From: an uncultured Clostridia bacterium
GTDB taxonomy: Bacteria > Bacillota > Clostridia > Christensenellales > Aristaeellaceae
Reading direction: 5' to 3'
DNA length: 64,000 bases
NCBI GenBank assembly: GCA_947165425.1
Contig: CAMVAJ010000001.1
Span: 1 to 64,000, forward strand
Shown here: positions 18,853 to 27,916 of the stretch, piece by piece
Layout of the letters: every line of letters begins with the position of its first letter
How positions within the stretch are numbered: position 1 is the stretch's first letter
Translations under genes and position numbers: made by a program
The notes under the pieces: generated by a model
The model's database searches: none
The model's input: the letters and a program-made list of their open reading frames with translations, nothing else
Told to the model about the DNA's origin: nothing

Positions 18853-19724
18853 AAACCTATGCGGCTTATCTCCAGCTCGTCGAGCAGGCGCTGCCGGGCG
18901 CGCTGGACGGCCTCGGAGAGATCCCGTCTCCGCTGCGCGACGCCATGCAGTATTCCCTGCAGGCGGGCGGCAAGCGGCTCCGTCCCGTGCTGCTGCTGGC
19001 CGCGGCGGACCTGCTGGAGGGCAGTGTTCAGGAAGCGCTTCCCTTTGCCTGCGCGCTGGAGATGATCCACACCTACAGCCTGATCCACGACGATCTGCCC
19101 GCCATGGACGACGACGATCTGCGGCGGGGAAGACCCGCCTGCCACAAAGCCTTTGGGGAGGCAGTGGCCATCCTCGCCGGAGACGGTCTGCTGAGCGCCG
19201 CGGCGGAGGTCATGCTGAACGCGGCGGCCGGGATGGACAGCCTGCGCGGGACGATGGCCGCCCGGGCGATCCTCCGCCGGGCCGGGGTGTGCGGCATGGT
19301 GGCCGGGCAGACCGTGGACGTGACCATGGAGGGGACGGAGCCCACCGCGGAGCGGGTGACCTACATCCACCGCCACAAAACCGCGGATCTGCTGACCGCG
19401 CCGCTGGAGGCGGCGGCCTGGCTCGCCGGCGCGGACCCGGCGCAGCGGGAAGCGCTGCTGGCCTACGGGGCGTCCGTCGGACTGGCGTTTCAGATGGCGG
19501 ACGACCTGCTGGACGTGGAAGGCGACATGGCGCAGCTGGGGAAAAAGACCGGGCTGGACGCGACCAAGGGCAAGCTGTCTTGGGTCGCGCTCCGGGGCGT
19601 CGAAGGCACCAGGGAGGACCTGTTGCGCGAGACGGCGCGGGCGAAAGCCGCGATTTCCACGCTGAACAAGGATGTCACTTTCTTTACTTCCCTGGCGGAC
19701 GAACTGACCACGCGCTGGCGATAG
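18849..19724 (+). CDS. ispA: Polyprenyl (farnesyl/geranylgeranyl) diphosphate synthase
   Basis: 291 residues of the trans-isoprenyl synthase fold. GGKRLRPVLLLAA (38-50) binds the IPP phosphates, DDLPAMDDDD is the first Asp-rich motif, HKTADLLTAP follows and DDLLDVEGD is the second Asp-rich motif. Builds C15 (or C20) diphosphate from IPP and DMAPP, feeding undecaprenyl and quinone precursors. The start is GTG inside the xseB stop, after GGAGGGAG. The xseB-ispA order is common in Firmicutes, but dxs does not follow here. Chain length cannot be fixed by eye. Confidence 0.94.
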   Translation: MKTYAAYLQLVEQALPGALDGLGEIPSPLRDAMQYSLQAGGKRLRPVLLLAAADLLEGSVQEALPFACALEMIHTYSLIHDDLPAMDDDDLRRGRPACHKAFGEAVAILAGDGLLSAAAEVMLNAAAGMDSLRGTMAARAILRRAGVCGMVAGQTVDVTMEGTEPTAERVTYIHRHKTADLLTAPLEAAAWLAGADPAQREALLAYGASVGLAFQMADDLLDVEGDMAQLGKKTGLDATKGKLSWVALRGVEGTREDLLRETARAKAAISTLNKDVTFFTSLADELTTRWR

Positions 19725-19739
19725 GAGGAGGCGGGCTGG

Positions 19740-20198
19740 ATGAATTCAATCCTCGGCATTTTTTCCAACCTGTGCCTTTGGGGCGCGATCGTGAGCTGGA
19801 TCGTAGCGCAGGGGCTGAAAATCCCGATTCACGCGCTGACGGATCACCGCTGGGACTGGAAATACTTTCTGAGCTCGGGCGGGATGCCATCGTCCCACTC
19901 CGCGAGTGCCATTGCGGTCACGATCCTGGTGGGAGCCAAGGCGGGCTGGAGCAGCAGCCAGTTTGCCATTGCGGTGGTCTTCGCGGCGATCGTCATGTAC
20001 GACGCGGCGGGGGTCCGGCGGGAGACCGGCCGGCAGGGCGCGGCCATCAACGAGATCCTCTCGAAGGTCATGGTGGATGGCAAACCCATCTCGGACGAGG
20101 AGCTCAAGGAGATTGTCGGACACAGCCCCTTCGAGGTCGTGATGGGTGCGCTGACGGGCATTCTGGTGGCGCTGGTGCTGCTGCTCTGCTTCGGCTGA
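19740..20198 (+). CDS. Divergent PAP2-family membrane protein, YuiD-like
   Basis: 152 residues with hydrophobic segments at the N-terminus (about 6-26), middle (56-90) and C-terminus (133-150). The family hallmark SSGGMPSSHSASAIAVT (about 46-62) is a phosphatase-type motif, and YDAAGVRRETGRQGAAIN follows. These are DUF212/YuiD traits. The enzymatic role is not established. The start is an ATG after AGGAGG, 15 nt after ispA. Confidence 0.88.
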   Translation: MNSILGIFSNLCLWGAIVSWIVAQGLKIPIHALTDHRWDWKYFLSSGGMPSSHSASAIAVTILVGAKAGWSSSQFAIAVVFAAIVMYDAAGVRRETGRQGAAINEILSKVMVDGKPISDEELKEIVGHSPFEVVMGALTGILVALVLLLCFG

Positions 20199-20259
20199 CG
20201 CGGTCAATCAAGGTGAACCCATAAGGAAGGATCATAAGTCTGAATAGGAGATGAGATTC

Positions 20260-20817
20260 ATGGATCATTTTCATGAGGAAGTCGTCAAGAAGCATCACCG
20301 CATGATGGACGAGATCGCGTACTATCTCTCGCTGCTCGTGATGGTGCTGGCCGGCGTTTTCGCGCTGATGGAGATTTCCCAGCTGCCGCGCGTGATCATG
20401 AGCGGTCAGTATACGATTGGACAGCTGATCCCCGAGATCCTGATGACGCTGCTGCTGGCGGGCATGGCGGTGCTGGTCTTCTTTTACCGGGATCGCCTGC
20501 GCACGGAGTACGAGTATACCTTCACCAACGGCGCGCTGGATTTTGCCCAGGTGTTCAACAATAAAAAGCGCAAGAGCCTCGGCTCGCTGAACGTCAAGAC
20601 CATCGACGCCTTCGGCCCCGTGGCCGGCAAGAGCTTTCAGCGCTATATCAGCATGCAGGGCGTGCAGCAGACCCGCTGGTTCCTGAACCGGGACGGAAAC
20701 CTCTATTTCTTCTATTTCCAGAAGGACTCCAAGAAGCGCGTCATCGTGCTTGAACCCAGCGAGGAGCTGGTCGGGCTGATCCGCCAGTATATCCCCTACG
20801 GCGCTTATCAGGAATGA
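20260..20817 (+). CDS. Small membrane protein of unknown function (DUF6106-like)
   Basis: 185 residues: a short N-terminal helix, two membrane segments (about 18-36 and 54-74), then a cytoplasmic domain beginning YEYTFTNGALDFAQVFN and continuing KKRKSLGSLNVKTIDAFG. The strand-rich soluble part resembles a small PH-like fold and, as far as I can tell by eye, the DUF6106 group of Firmicutes. The ATG at 20260 is preferred because AGGAG ends 9 nt before it; the ATG at 20251 touches AGGAG directly. Overlaps the frame start of the next gene. Confidence 0.72.
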   Translation: MDHFHEEVVKKHHRMMDEIAYYLSLLVMVLAGVFALMEISQLPRVIMSGQYTIGQLIPEILMTLLLAGMAVLVFFYRDRLRTEYEYTFTNGALDFAQVFNNKKRKSLGSLNVKTIDAFGPVAGKSFQRYISMQGVQQTRWFLNRDGNLYFFYFQKDSKKRVIVLEPSEELVGLIRQYIPYGAYQE

Positions 20818-20825
20818 GGGGCGGC

Positions 20826-21977
20826 ATGGAGGTATATTTAGACAACAGCGCGACCACACAGCCCTGCGAGGCGGCGGTCAGCGCCGCCATACGCGCTTTG
20901 AGGGAGAGATGGCATAACCCCTCCGCGCTCTACCGTCCGGCCATGGAGGCACAAAAGGAGATGGAGGAGACGCGCAGGCGCTGCCTGGAGGCGGCGGGCG
21001 CGGCCGGCCACCGTCTCGTTTTCACCGCCAGCGGGACGGAAGCGGACAATCTGGCGGTGCTGGGTTATCTGCGCACAGTCAGAAAGCCTGGGCGCGTGCT
21101 GATCCTGCAGGCGGAACACCCGGCGATCCGCGCCTGTATTCCCGAGATCGAGCGCCTTGGCCATGCCGTGGAGCTCCTGACGACGGATCGGCGCGGCGTG
21201 TGCGACCTGACCGAGCTGGAGAAAACGCTCGGGGACGACGTCCGCATGATCTGTGTGATGCAGGTCAATAACGAGACAGGGGCGATCCAGCCACTGGAGG
21301 AGATCTGCGCCCTGCGGAACCGGCTCGCGCCGGAGGCGGCGATCCATGTGGACGGCGTGCAGGGCTTTTTGCGGGTTCCGATGGCTTTCTCGCGCCTAGG
21401 AATCCAGTCCTACGCCTTCTCGGGGCATAAGATCCACGCGCCCAAAGGGATCGGCGGTCTGATCGTCCGGAGGGATCACAGGCTGCACCCGATGGTCTAC
21501 GGGGGCGGTCAGGAGAGCGAGCTCCGGTCCGGCACGGAGAATACAGCCGGGATCGCGGCGCTCGGCGCGGCGGTCGCGGCCTTCGATCCGGACAGCGTCG
21601 CGGAGATGGCCAGGCTGAAAATGCGGCTGTGGACCAAGCTGAGGGATGCGATTCCGAAGGCGACGGTCAACGGCCCGCTGCCCGGAGAACCGGACAGCGC
21701 GCCCCATATCCTCAATCTCAGCCTGCCGCCGGTGCGCTCCCAGACCATGCTCTTCGCGCTGGAAGGGGAGGGCGTGCTGGTCAGCGCGGGCTCAGCCTGC
21801 GCAAGCCACAAGCAGAAGATCTCCCAGGTGCTGCTCTCCATGGGCGTCGACCGGGAGCGGGCGGACAGCGCCCTGCGCTTTTCGCTCTCCCCGATGACGA
21901 CGGAGGCGGAGATTGATTTCGCGGCGCAGGCCGCTGTCAGACAGTACGAGCTGCTGTCCAAATATGTGAGACGGTGA
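20826..21977 (+). CDS. Cysteine desulfurase (NifS/IscS family)
   Basis: 383 residues, PLP-dependent. It opens with VYLDNSATTQP; SGTEADNLAVL binds PLP; NNETGAIQPLEEI and HVDGVQGFLR follow; the Schiff-base Lys is in SGHKIHAPKGIGG; the catalytic Cys is in SAGSACASHKQK. Removes sulfur from cysteine as a protein persulfide. Next to thiI (with one gene between), so it probably supplies sulfur for tRNA 4-thiouridine, as in the known NifZ-ThiI pair of Bacillus. ATG at 20826 is favoured by family length; an ATG at 20814 overlapping the previous stop is possible. Confidence 0.93.
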   Translation: MEVYLDNSATTQPCEAAVSAAIRALRERWHNPSALYRPAMEAQKEMEETRRRCLEAAGAAGHRLVFTASGTEADNLAVLGYLRTVRKPGRVLILQAEHPAIRACIPEIERLGHAVELLTTDRRGVCDLTELEKTLGDDVRMICVMQVNNETGAIQPLEEICALRNRLAPEAAIHVDGVQGFLRVPMAFSRLGIQSYAFSGHKIHAPKGIGGLIVRRDHRLHPMVYGGGQESELRSGTENTAGIAALGAAVAAFDPDSVAEMARLKMRLWTKLRDAIPKATVNGPLPGEPDSAPHILNLSLPPVRSQTMLFALEGEGVLVSAGSACASHKQKISQVLLSMGVDRERADSALRFSLSPMTTEAEIDFAAQAAVRQYELLSKYVRR

Positions 21978-21979
21978 AG

Positions 21980-22552
21980 ATGGAACAGGATCGATATATC
22001 CTCCGGCGTGCTGCGCCCGAGGAGTCGGAGGAATGCTACCGGCTCATGCGCCGTGTCTGGACGGAGCTGGAGAACCGTGAGGTCTTCGCGGTGGACGAGC
22101 TTTCCCTCGACTGGGTGCGTGAAAACATGTCTGCGCGCGGCTTCGGCGTGACGGCGCGGACGCCGGAGGGCGAGCTTGCGGGCATGCTGATCGTGGTATG
22201 CCCGGGGACGGATGAGGACAGCTACGGCTGGGAGGCGGGCCTCTCCGGCGAGGAGCTGAACAGGGTCCGGAACATGGAGGTCGCGGCGGTGCTGCCCGAG
22301 CACAGGGGGCACGGCCTGGAGCGGCGGATGCTGGCCTGCGCGGAGGAGCTGATGGAATCCGACGGCCCGCTGTATCTGATGGCGACCATCTCCCCGGACA
22401 ATCCGCCCTCGCTGCGAACGGCGGAGAAGCTGGGCTACCGCGTGCTGCTGACGAAAAACATGTACGGAGCGCATCTGCGGCATATTTTGGTCAAGCCCAT
22501 CGGCGGCGCGGACCTGCGCGTGTTTGAGAAGTATCTTTCGGAGCGTGAATGA
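21980..22552 (+). CDS. GNAT-family N-acetyltransferase
   Basis: About 190 residues. YILRRAAPEESEECYRLMRR starts the fold, NMEVAAVLPEHRGHGLERRML is the acetyl-CoA binding motif A (Arg/Gly pattern RGHGLE), and SPDNPPSLRTAEKLGYRVL is the C-terminal GNAT signature. The substrate is unknown. A GTG at 21974 overlapping the previous stop is an alternative start. It sits between the desulfurase and thiI with overlaps on both sides, so it is co-expressed with them, but a link to thiolation is only inferred. Confidence 0.85.
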   Translation: MEQDRYILRRAAPEESEECYRLMRRVWTELENREVFAVDELSLDWVRENMSARGFGVTARTPEGELAGMLIVVCPGTDEDSYGWEAGLSGEELNRVRNMEVAAVLPEHRGHGLERRMLACAEELMESDGPLYLMATISPDNPPSLRTAEKLGYRVLLTKNMYGAHLRHILVKPIGGADLRVFEKYLSERE

Positions 22553-23703
22553 CCATGGAGAGAGAACTGATTCTCGTCCGCTACGGCGAGATCTTTCTGA
22601 AGGGGCAGAACCGCCCCTATTTCATGCGCGCGCTGGTGCGCAATATCCGGCGGGCGGTACGGGATGAGGGCGCGGATGTCTGGCTGCACGACGGCCGCAT
22701 TTTTGTCGCGGCTTTCAAGGATATCGACGCCTGCATGACGAAGGTCAGCCGGGTCTTCGGCGTCCACAGCGTATGTCCCGCGCTGGAGATGGAGAAGGAC
22801 GATTTCGCCGCGATCTGCGACCAGGCCGTCGAGATGACCAGGGGGCTGAGCGGCACCTTCAAGGTCGCGGCCCGGCGCTCCGACAAACGCTATCCGCTGG
22901 ATTCGCCGCGGATCAATGCGGAGGTCGGCGGCTGCATCCTCGAGCGGAATCCCTCGCTGCGCGTGGATCTGCACAAGCCGGAGCATGTGGTCAACGTGGA
23001 GATCCGGGACAAGGCCTATCTCTATGTGCGCGTGGTGCCGGCGGTGGGCGGCATGCCGAGCGGCACCGGCGGCAAGGCGGCGCTGCTCCTCTCCGGCGGG
23101 ATCGACTCGCCGGTGGCGGGCTGGATGCTGGCCAAGCGCGGCGTGGAGCTGGTGGCGGTTCACTATCACTCCTTCCCGTATACCTCGGACCGGGCCAAGG
23201 AGAAGGTGCTGGAGCTGGCGCGGATCGTCGGCTCCTATACGGGCGGCATGAAGGTCTATGTCGTGCCCTTCACTCATCTGCAGATGGAGATCCACGAGAA
23301 GTGCCCCGAGGACTACACCACGCTGATCATGAGGCGCTACATGATGCGGATCGCCGAGCTGATTGCCCGCCGGGAAAGGGCGCAGGCCCTGATCACCGGC
23401 GAGTCGGTGGGGCAGGTGGCCAGCCAGACCATGGAGGCCCTCGGCGTCACGGACAGCGTGGTCGGGCTCCCGGTGTTCCGCCCGGTGATCGGCTTCGACA
23501 AGAGCGAGATCATGGACGTCGCCCGCAGGATCGGAACGCTGGAGACCTCCGAGCTGCCCTATGAGGACTGCTGTACCGTCTTTACGCCGCGCCATCCCGC
23601 GACCAAGCCCCGTATCGAGCGGGCGGAGGAGGGCGAGGCGCTGCTGGACAGCGAGGCGCTGATCCAGGAGTGCCTCGACGGCGTGGAGATTGTTCAGATC
23701 TGA
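22549..23703 (+). CDS. thiI: tRNA 4-thiouridine synthetase (also thiazole sulfur transfer)
   Basis: 384 residues. An N-terminal ferredoxin-like/THUMP region (about 1-165; VRYGEIFLKGQNR) is followed by the PP-loop LLLSGGIDSPVAGWML (about 180-195), ALITGESVGQVASQT and LPYEDCCTVFTPRHP. There is no C-terminal rhodanese domain, as expected for Firmicutes, where a partner desulfurase gives sulfur directly; that partner is encoded two genes upstream. Adenylates U8 of tRNA before thiolation. Starts inside the GNAT stop (ATGA). Confidence 0.96.
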   Translation: MTMERELILVRYGEIFLKGQNRPYFMRALVRNIRRAVRDEGADVWLHDGRIFVAAFKDIDACMTKVSRVFGVHSVCPALEMEKDDFAAICDQAVEMTRGLSGTFKVAARRSDKRYPLDSPRINAEVGGCILERNPSLRVDLHKPEHVVNVEIRDKAYLYVRVVPAVGGMPSGTGGKAALLLSGGIDSPVAGWMLAKRGVELVAVHYHSFPYTSDRAKEKVLELARIVGSYTGGMKVYVVPFTHLQMEIHEKCPEDYTTLIMRRYMMRIAELIARRERAQALITGESVGQVASQTMEALGVTDSVVGLPVFRPVIGFDKSEIMDVARRIGTLETSELPYEDCCTVFTPRHPATKPRIERAEEGEALLDSEALIQECLDGVEIVQI

Positions 23704-23754
23704 GTCAGCGTTCCAGATAGACAGGTTGCAGATACAAGAGGAAGTCCTTTGTCA

Positions 23755-26268
23755 ATGAAGCAGTATATCGTCACCGGCATGAGCTGCGCGGCCTGCCAGG
23801 CGCGCGTGGAGAAAGCCGTCTCCGCGGTTCCGGGGGTCACCTCCTGCAGCGTTTCGCTTCTGACCAACGCCATGGGCGTGGAGGGAGACGCCCCGGACGC
23901 GGAGATCATCCGCGCGGTGGAGAACGCGGGCTATGGCGCGAGGAGCAAAGACGCCCCCGCCGGCGCCGCGCCTGCCGACCGCCTGCGGGCGGACGAGGAG
24001 GCCCTGGAGGACCGTGAGACGCCGGCGCTCAGGCGCAGGCTGATTGCCTCCCTGGCTTTTCTGCTGCCGCTGATGTATTTTTCCATGGGGCACAGCATGT
24101 GGGGCTGGCCGCTCCCGGCGTTTTTTGAGCATAATCCGGTGGCGATCGGCCTGGTTCAGATGATCCTGGCCGCCATTGTCATGCTGATCAACCGCAAGTT
24201 CTTCATCTCCGGCTTCAAAGGTCTGATCCACCGGGCGCCAAACATGGATACGCTGGTCGCGCTCGGCTCCTCCGCCTCCTTTGTCTGGAGCGTGTACGCG
24301 CTGTTCGCCATGACGGGCGCGCAGGTCTCCAGCGGAGAGATGGCGGCGATGCATTGGCTGCACCAATTCTACTTTGAGTCGGCGGCGATGATCCTGACGC
24401 TGATCACGGTGGGCAAGATGCTGGAGGCCCGGAGCAAGGGCAGGACCACCGACGCGCTCAAAGCCCTCATGCGCCTTGCGCCCCAGACCGCGACAGTGAT
24501 CCGAGACGGGGTGGAGACAGAGGTCGCCATCGGGGAGGTCGCCGTGGGGGATGTGTTTGTGATCCGCCCCGGCGAGCATGTGCCGGTGGACGGCGTCGTG
24601 GTGGAGGGCGCCTCCGCGGTGGATGAATCCGCTCTGACGGGCGAGAGCATCCCGGTGGACAAGGGCGAGGGCGACGTGGTCTCGGCGGCCACGGTGAACC
24701 AGTCGGGCGTGCTGCGCTGCCGCGCAACGCGCGTCGGGGAGGACACCACCCTCTCGCAGATCATCCGCATGGTGTCCGACGCGGCGGCGACTAAGGCGCC
24801 CATCGCGAAGGTGGCTGACCGCGTCAGCGGGGTCTTTGTTCCCGTGGTGATCGGCATCGCGCTGGTCACGTTTATCGTCTGGATGCTGGTACGGGGAGAG
24901 GTCAGCTATGCCCTGGCGAGGGGTATCTCGGTGCTGGTCATCTCGTGTCCCTGCGCGCTCGGACTGGCGACGCCGGTGGCCATCATGGTGGGCAACGGCG
25001 TTGGCGCGCGCAACGGCATTCTCTTCAAAACGGCGGTCTCCCTGGAGGAGACGGGCAAGACAGAGATCGTGGCGCTGGACAAGACAGGCACCATCACCGC
25101 CGGCAAGCCGAGTGTGACCGGTCTGTATCCCGCGGAGGGCGTGGATGAGCATACGCTGCTGCGGGCGGCCTTCGCGCTGGAGGCCCAGAGCGAGCATCCG
25201 CTCGCCCGCGCGGTCGTGGACGAGGCGCAGGCCAGAGGGCTGCAGGCGGAGAAGGTCACAGACTTCCGCGCGCTGCCCGGCAACGGCCTGAGCGCCCGGC
25301 TCGGCGAGGACACGCTGACGGGGGGCTCCGTCGCATATCTGCGGGAGCGCGTGACGCTCCCGGACTGGCTGCTGGCGGAGGCCGACCGGCGGGCCGGGCA
25401 GGGCGAGACCCCGCTGGTGTTCGCCCAAAACAGCAAGGCGCTGGGCATCATTACCGTGGCGGACACCATCAAGTCGGACAGCGCCGAGGCAATCGACGCC
25501 CTGCGCGGGATGGGAATCGAGACGGTGATGCTCACCGGCGACAACCGCCGCACGGCGGACGCGGTGGGTAAGCTCGCCGGCGTGAACCGCGTGATCGCGG
25601 AGGTCAAGCCGGACGGCAAGGAGGCCACCGTGCGCGGCCTTCGGGCCAGGGGACGCGTGGCGATGGTGGGCGACGGAATCAACGACGCCCCGGCGCTCAC
25701 CCGTGCGGACATCGGCATGGCCATCGGCGCGGGGACGGACATCGCGCTGGACGCCGCGGACGTGGTGCTGATGAACTCCTCTCTCGCCGATGTGGCGGCG
25801 GCGATCCGGCTGAGCCGGGCGACGCTGCGGAATATCCATCAGAACCTCTTCTGGGCTTTCATCTATAACACGATCGGGATTCCCCTGGCGGCAGGCGTCA
25901 TGATCCCCATCACGGGCTGGGAGATGAACCCGATGTTCGGCGCGGCGGCGATGAGCCTGTCGAGCTTCTGTGTTGTTTCCAACGCGCTGCGGCTGAATCT
26001 GGTTGACATCCACTCGGCTAGGCACGATCGAAAGATTCATCGAAAGGAGCGGAAAACCATGGAGAAAACCCTGAAAATCGACGGCATGATGTGCACCCAC
26101 TGCGAGGCGCGGGTCAAAAAGGCGCTGGAGGCGGTGGACGGCGTCGCGGAGGCGGTGGTCAGCCATGAGGCCGGGACCGCGGTCGTGACCCTGACCCAGG
26201 ATGTCCCCGCCGAGACGCTGAAGCAGGCTGTCGAGGCGCAGGACTATCAAGTGCTGAGTATCGCGTAA
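23755..26268 (+). CDS. copA: Copper-type P1B ATPase with N- and C-terminal HMA domains
   Basis: 837 residues. The N-terminal HMA domain (about 1-66) has [15 protein letters not shown]. Then come the membrane helices, [15 protein letters not shown] near 397 (the CPC metal site), DKTGT near 442, SEHPLARAV and [10 protein letters not shown]. These are standard for Cu+ exporters. After the last helix a basic linker ([11 protein letters not shown]) leads to a second HMA domain, with [15 protein letters not shown] near 777. In many relatives that domain is a separate CopZ-like chaperone. An ATG with its own AAAGGAG lies at the linker. A TTG at 23749 has better spacing to AAGAGGAA and is an alternative start. 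Metal specificity is by family. Confidence 0.92.
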   Translation: MKQYIVTGMSCAACQARVEKAVSAVPGVTSCSVSLLTNAMGVEGDAPDAEIIRAVENAGYGARSKDAPAGAAPADRLRADEEALEDRETPALRRRLIASLAFLLPLMYFSMGHSMWGWPLPAFFEHNPVAIGLVQMILAAIVMLINRKFFISGFKGLIHRAPNMDTLVALGSSASFVWSVYALFAMTGAQVSSGEMAAMHWLHQFYFESAAMILTLITVGKMLEARSKGRTTDALKALMRLAPQTATVIRDGVETEVAIGEVAVGDVFVIRPGEHVPVDGVVVEGASAVDESALTGESIPVDKGEGDVVSAATVNQSGVLRCRATRVGEDTTLSQIIRMVSDAAATKAPIAKVADRVSGVFVPVVIGIALVTFIVWMLVRGEVSYALARGISVLVISCPCALGLATPVAIMVGNGVGARNGILFKTAVSLEETGKTEIVALDKTGTITAGKPSVTGLYPAEGVDEHTLLRAAFALEAQSEHPLARAVVDEAQARGLQAEKVTDFRALPGNGLSARLGEDTLTGGSVAYLRERVTLPDWLLAEADRRAGQGETPLVFAQNSKALGIITVADTIKSDSAEAIDALRGMGIETVMLTGDNRRTADAVGKLAGVNRVIAEVKPDGKEATVRGLRARGRVAMVGDGINDAPALTRADIGMAIGAGTDIALDAADVVLMNSSLADVAAAIRLSRATLRNIHQNLFWAFIYNTIGIPLAAGVMIPITGWEMNPMFGAAAMSLSSFCVVSNALRLNLVDIHSARHDRKIHRKERKTMEKTLKIDGMMCTHCEARVKKALEAVDGVAEAVVSHEAGTAVVTLTQDVPAETLKQAVEAQDYQVLSIA
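26059..26268 (+). CDS. Possible separately translated copper chaperone (CopZ-like) nested in copA
   Basis: An in-frame ATG at 26059 is preceded by AAAGGAG (26043-26049) with a 9-nt gap, and starts exactly at the second HMA domain: 69 residues beginning [15 protein letters not shown]. CopZ-like proteins carry Cu+ to CopA in the cytoplasm. The sequence supports an internal start but does not prove it; the ribosome-binding site could be a relic from before a copA-copZ fusion. Confidence 0.5.
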   Translation: MEKTLKIDGMMCTHCEARVKKALEAVDGVAEAVVSHEAGTAVVTLTQDVPAETLKQAVEAQDYQVLSIA

Positions 26269-27461
26269 TGCCGCTGACAGACGCGATCCGCTATTTTACC
26301 GAGGAGAACCGCGCGCTGGCCTGCATGTCTATCGCGTGCGGCGATCGGAACCATGTCCACACCGCGCTGGGCGGGATAGCCCGCCCGGACGGGACGCCTG
26401 TGGCGGAGGACAGTGTGTTTGACCTGGCCTCCCTCTCCAAGCTCTTCACCGCGATGACGGCCATGCGGCTGTGGGAGAAGGGCCAGCTCGATCTGAACGC
26501 GCCGGTGACCGCCTATGCGCCAGGCTTTCACAGACTGGGCGATGTGACGGTGTCAGAGCTCCTGTGGTTTGAGAAGGAACTCCGCACCCCGGTCCGCGTC
26601 GACGCGCAGGCGACGGCGGCCGACGGGGAGCGCACCCTCCTGGAGATGGAGGCGTTTCCGCATACCGGCGCGCGGGCATACAGCGATATGCACGCGATGG
26701 TCGCTGCCCGGATCATCGAGGGCGCGTCCGGCCTCACGGCCATGGAGGCGGTTGAAAAGGAAGTGCTGCAGCCGCTGGGCATGACGGAGACCTTTTGCGC
26801 GGTCCCGGCGGCTGTCCGTGCCCGCTGCGTCAGCTGCGATCGGGAACACCGGATCGAAGGGGACAGGTGGTACGTCCGGGAGAACGTCGAGCCCGGGACG
26901 GTGCATGATCCCAAGGCGCGCGTGCTTGCGCCGCAGGGGCAGCGATTCGTGGGCCATGCCGGGCTGTTTTCCACGCGGACGGACATGATCCGGTTCTGCC
27001 AGGGCGTGCTGCGCGGGGACGTAGTCCGGCCGGAGACGCTGCGGCGCATGGCTGAAAACCATGTGGGCCGCAGGCTGGAGGACGGGAGCTACCGGCATTT
27101 TCTGGGTTGCCTGTGCTATGTGCGGCATCCGATCCAGTATCACAGCGAGGTGCCGGCCTATATGGGCGGGCAGACGATCGCGCTGAGCGGCTTTACGGGG
27201 AATCATCTCGCCATAGACCCGGAACAGGGCATTTTTGAGTTCTATCTCGGCAGCAGGGTGATGAACCGGCTGACCTTTATATCGCCGCGCCAGGAGTCAC
27301 AATGGACAGACTTCGGTCTGAATCAAGACGGATCCGGCCTGATTCAGTGGCCGGGCGAGGGGCTGATCTGTTCGTCGGTCAACTTCGTCCACCAGAAGGA
27401 CGCGCATTACCACCCCTTCGTGGCGCAGACGCTGGGATGCTGCGCAAAGCAAAAGACCTGA
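26268..27461 (+). CDS. Serine beta-lactamase-like protein (class C / PBP fold)
   Basis: 397 residues. SLSK at 55-58 is the SxxK nucleophile motif, AYSDMHAMVAARIIE near 140 holds the YxN-type site (Tyr-Ser-Asp here), and GHAGLFSTRTDMIRF is the common downstream motif. No signal peptide is visible, so it is probably cytoplasmic, unlike true beta-lactamases. It may be an esterase or peptidase. It starts in the copA stop codon (TAATG), so it is translated with copA; a functional link is not obvious. Confidence 0.82.
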   Translation: MPLTDAIRYFTEENRALACMSIACGDRNHVHTALGGIARPDGTPVAEDSVFDLASLSKLFTAMTAMRLWEKGQLDLNAPVTAYAPGFHRLGDVTVSELLWFEKELRTPVRVDAQATAADGERTLLEMEAFPHTGARAYSDMHAMVAARIIEGASGLTAMEAVEKEVLQPLGMTETFCAVPAAVRARCVSCDREHRIEGDRWYVRENVEPGTVHDPKARVLAPQGQRFVGHAGLFSTRTDMIRFCQGVLRGDVVRPETLRRMAENHVGRRLEDGSYRHFLGCLCYVRHPIQYHSEVPAYMGGQTIALSGFTGNHLAIDPEQGIFEFYLGSRVMNRLTFISPRQESQWTDFGLNQDGSGLIQWPGEGLICSSVNFVHQKDAHYHPFVAQTLGCCAKQKT

Positions 27462-27481
27462 AGCGAATCAGGCCTTTTTTT
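27457..27481. terminator. Bidirectional terminator spanning two stop codons
   Basis: CCTGA (27457-27461) pairs with TCAGG (27468-27472) around AGCGAA, followed by seven T on the plus strand and by TCTTTTGC on the minus strand. Both convergent genes have their TGA inside the stem, one in each arm. Confidence 0.75.
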
Positions 27482-27836
27482 GAAAGCTCAGGTGTTCCCG
27501 GCTCAGCTCATCATGGAGCTGTATCGCGCTCCAGGCGGCGCTGGTGGGCGTCATCACGGCCTTGAGCGGGACGGGGGCCAGGCCGAAGGCTTTCAGGCCG
27601 GCCAGCAGCTGGTCGATCATGCGGCGGTCCAAGCCGCGCATGAGCAGCATCTCGTCTGCAAACGGCATGACGGCCAGGCCGGGCGCGGCCGACGCACGCT
27701 CCGGAAGGGCGGCGATCGGGGCGCCGCACTCCGCGGGGTATACGGGGCGGCAGGCCAGCCCGAGACGCCGGCAGAGCACCCGCAGCTTCTCAAGCCGCTT
27801 GGGTGAGAAATTCCAGACAAGGACCATTGGAACCAT
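27468..27836 (-). CDS. DUF3783 domain protein
   Basis: 122 residues, cytoplasmic, mixed alpha/beta. The C-terminal half has LKAVMTPTSAAWSAIQLHDEL, the usual end of DUF3783 proteins. Function unknown. The ATG at 27836 was chosen because GGAGG lies 6 nt upstream; two in-frame ATGs upstream and downstream lack that. It follows the ABC ATPase gene by 80 nt in the same direction. Confidence 0.75.
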   Translation of the reverse strand: MVPMVLVWNFSPKRLEKLRVLCRRLGLACRPVYPAECGAPIAALPERASAAPGLAVMPFADEMLLMRGLDRRMIDQLLAGLKAFGLAPVPLKAVMTPTSAAWSAIQLHDELSREHLSFQKKA

Positions 27837-27916
27837 GGCGCGCCTCCGTTGCGAACGCATTGCGTTGGAATATGCTGAAGCAGCATCCGGGAAATCGGGG
27901 TTCCCTCAAGCACAGC

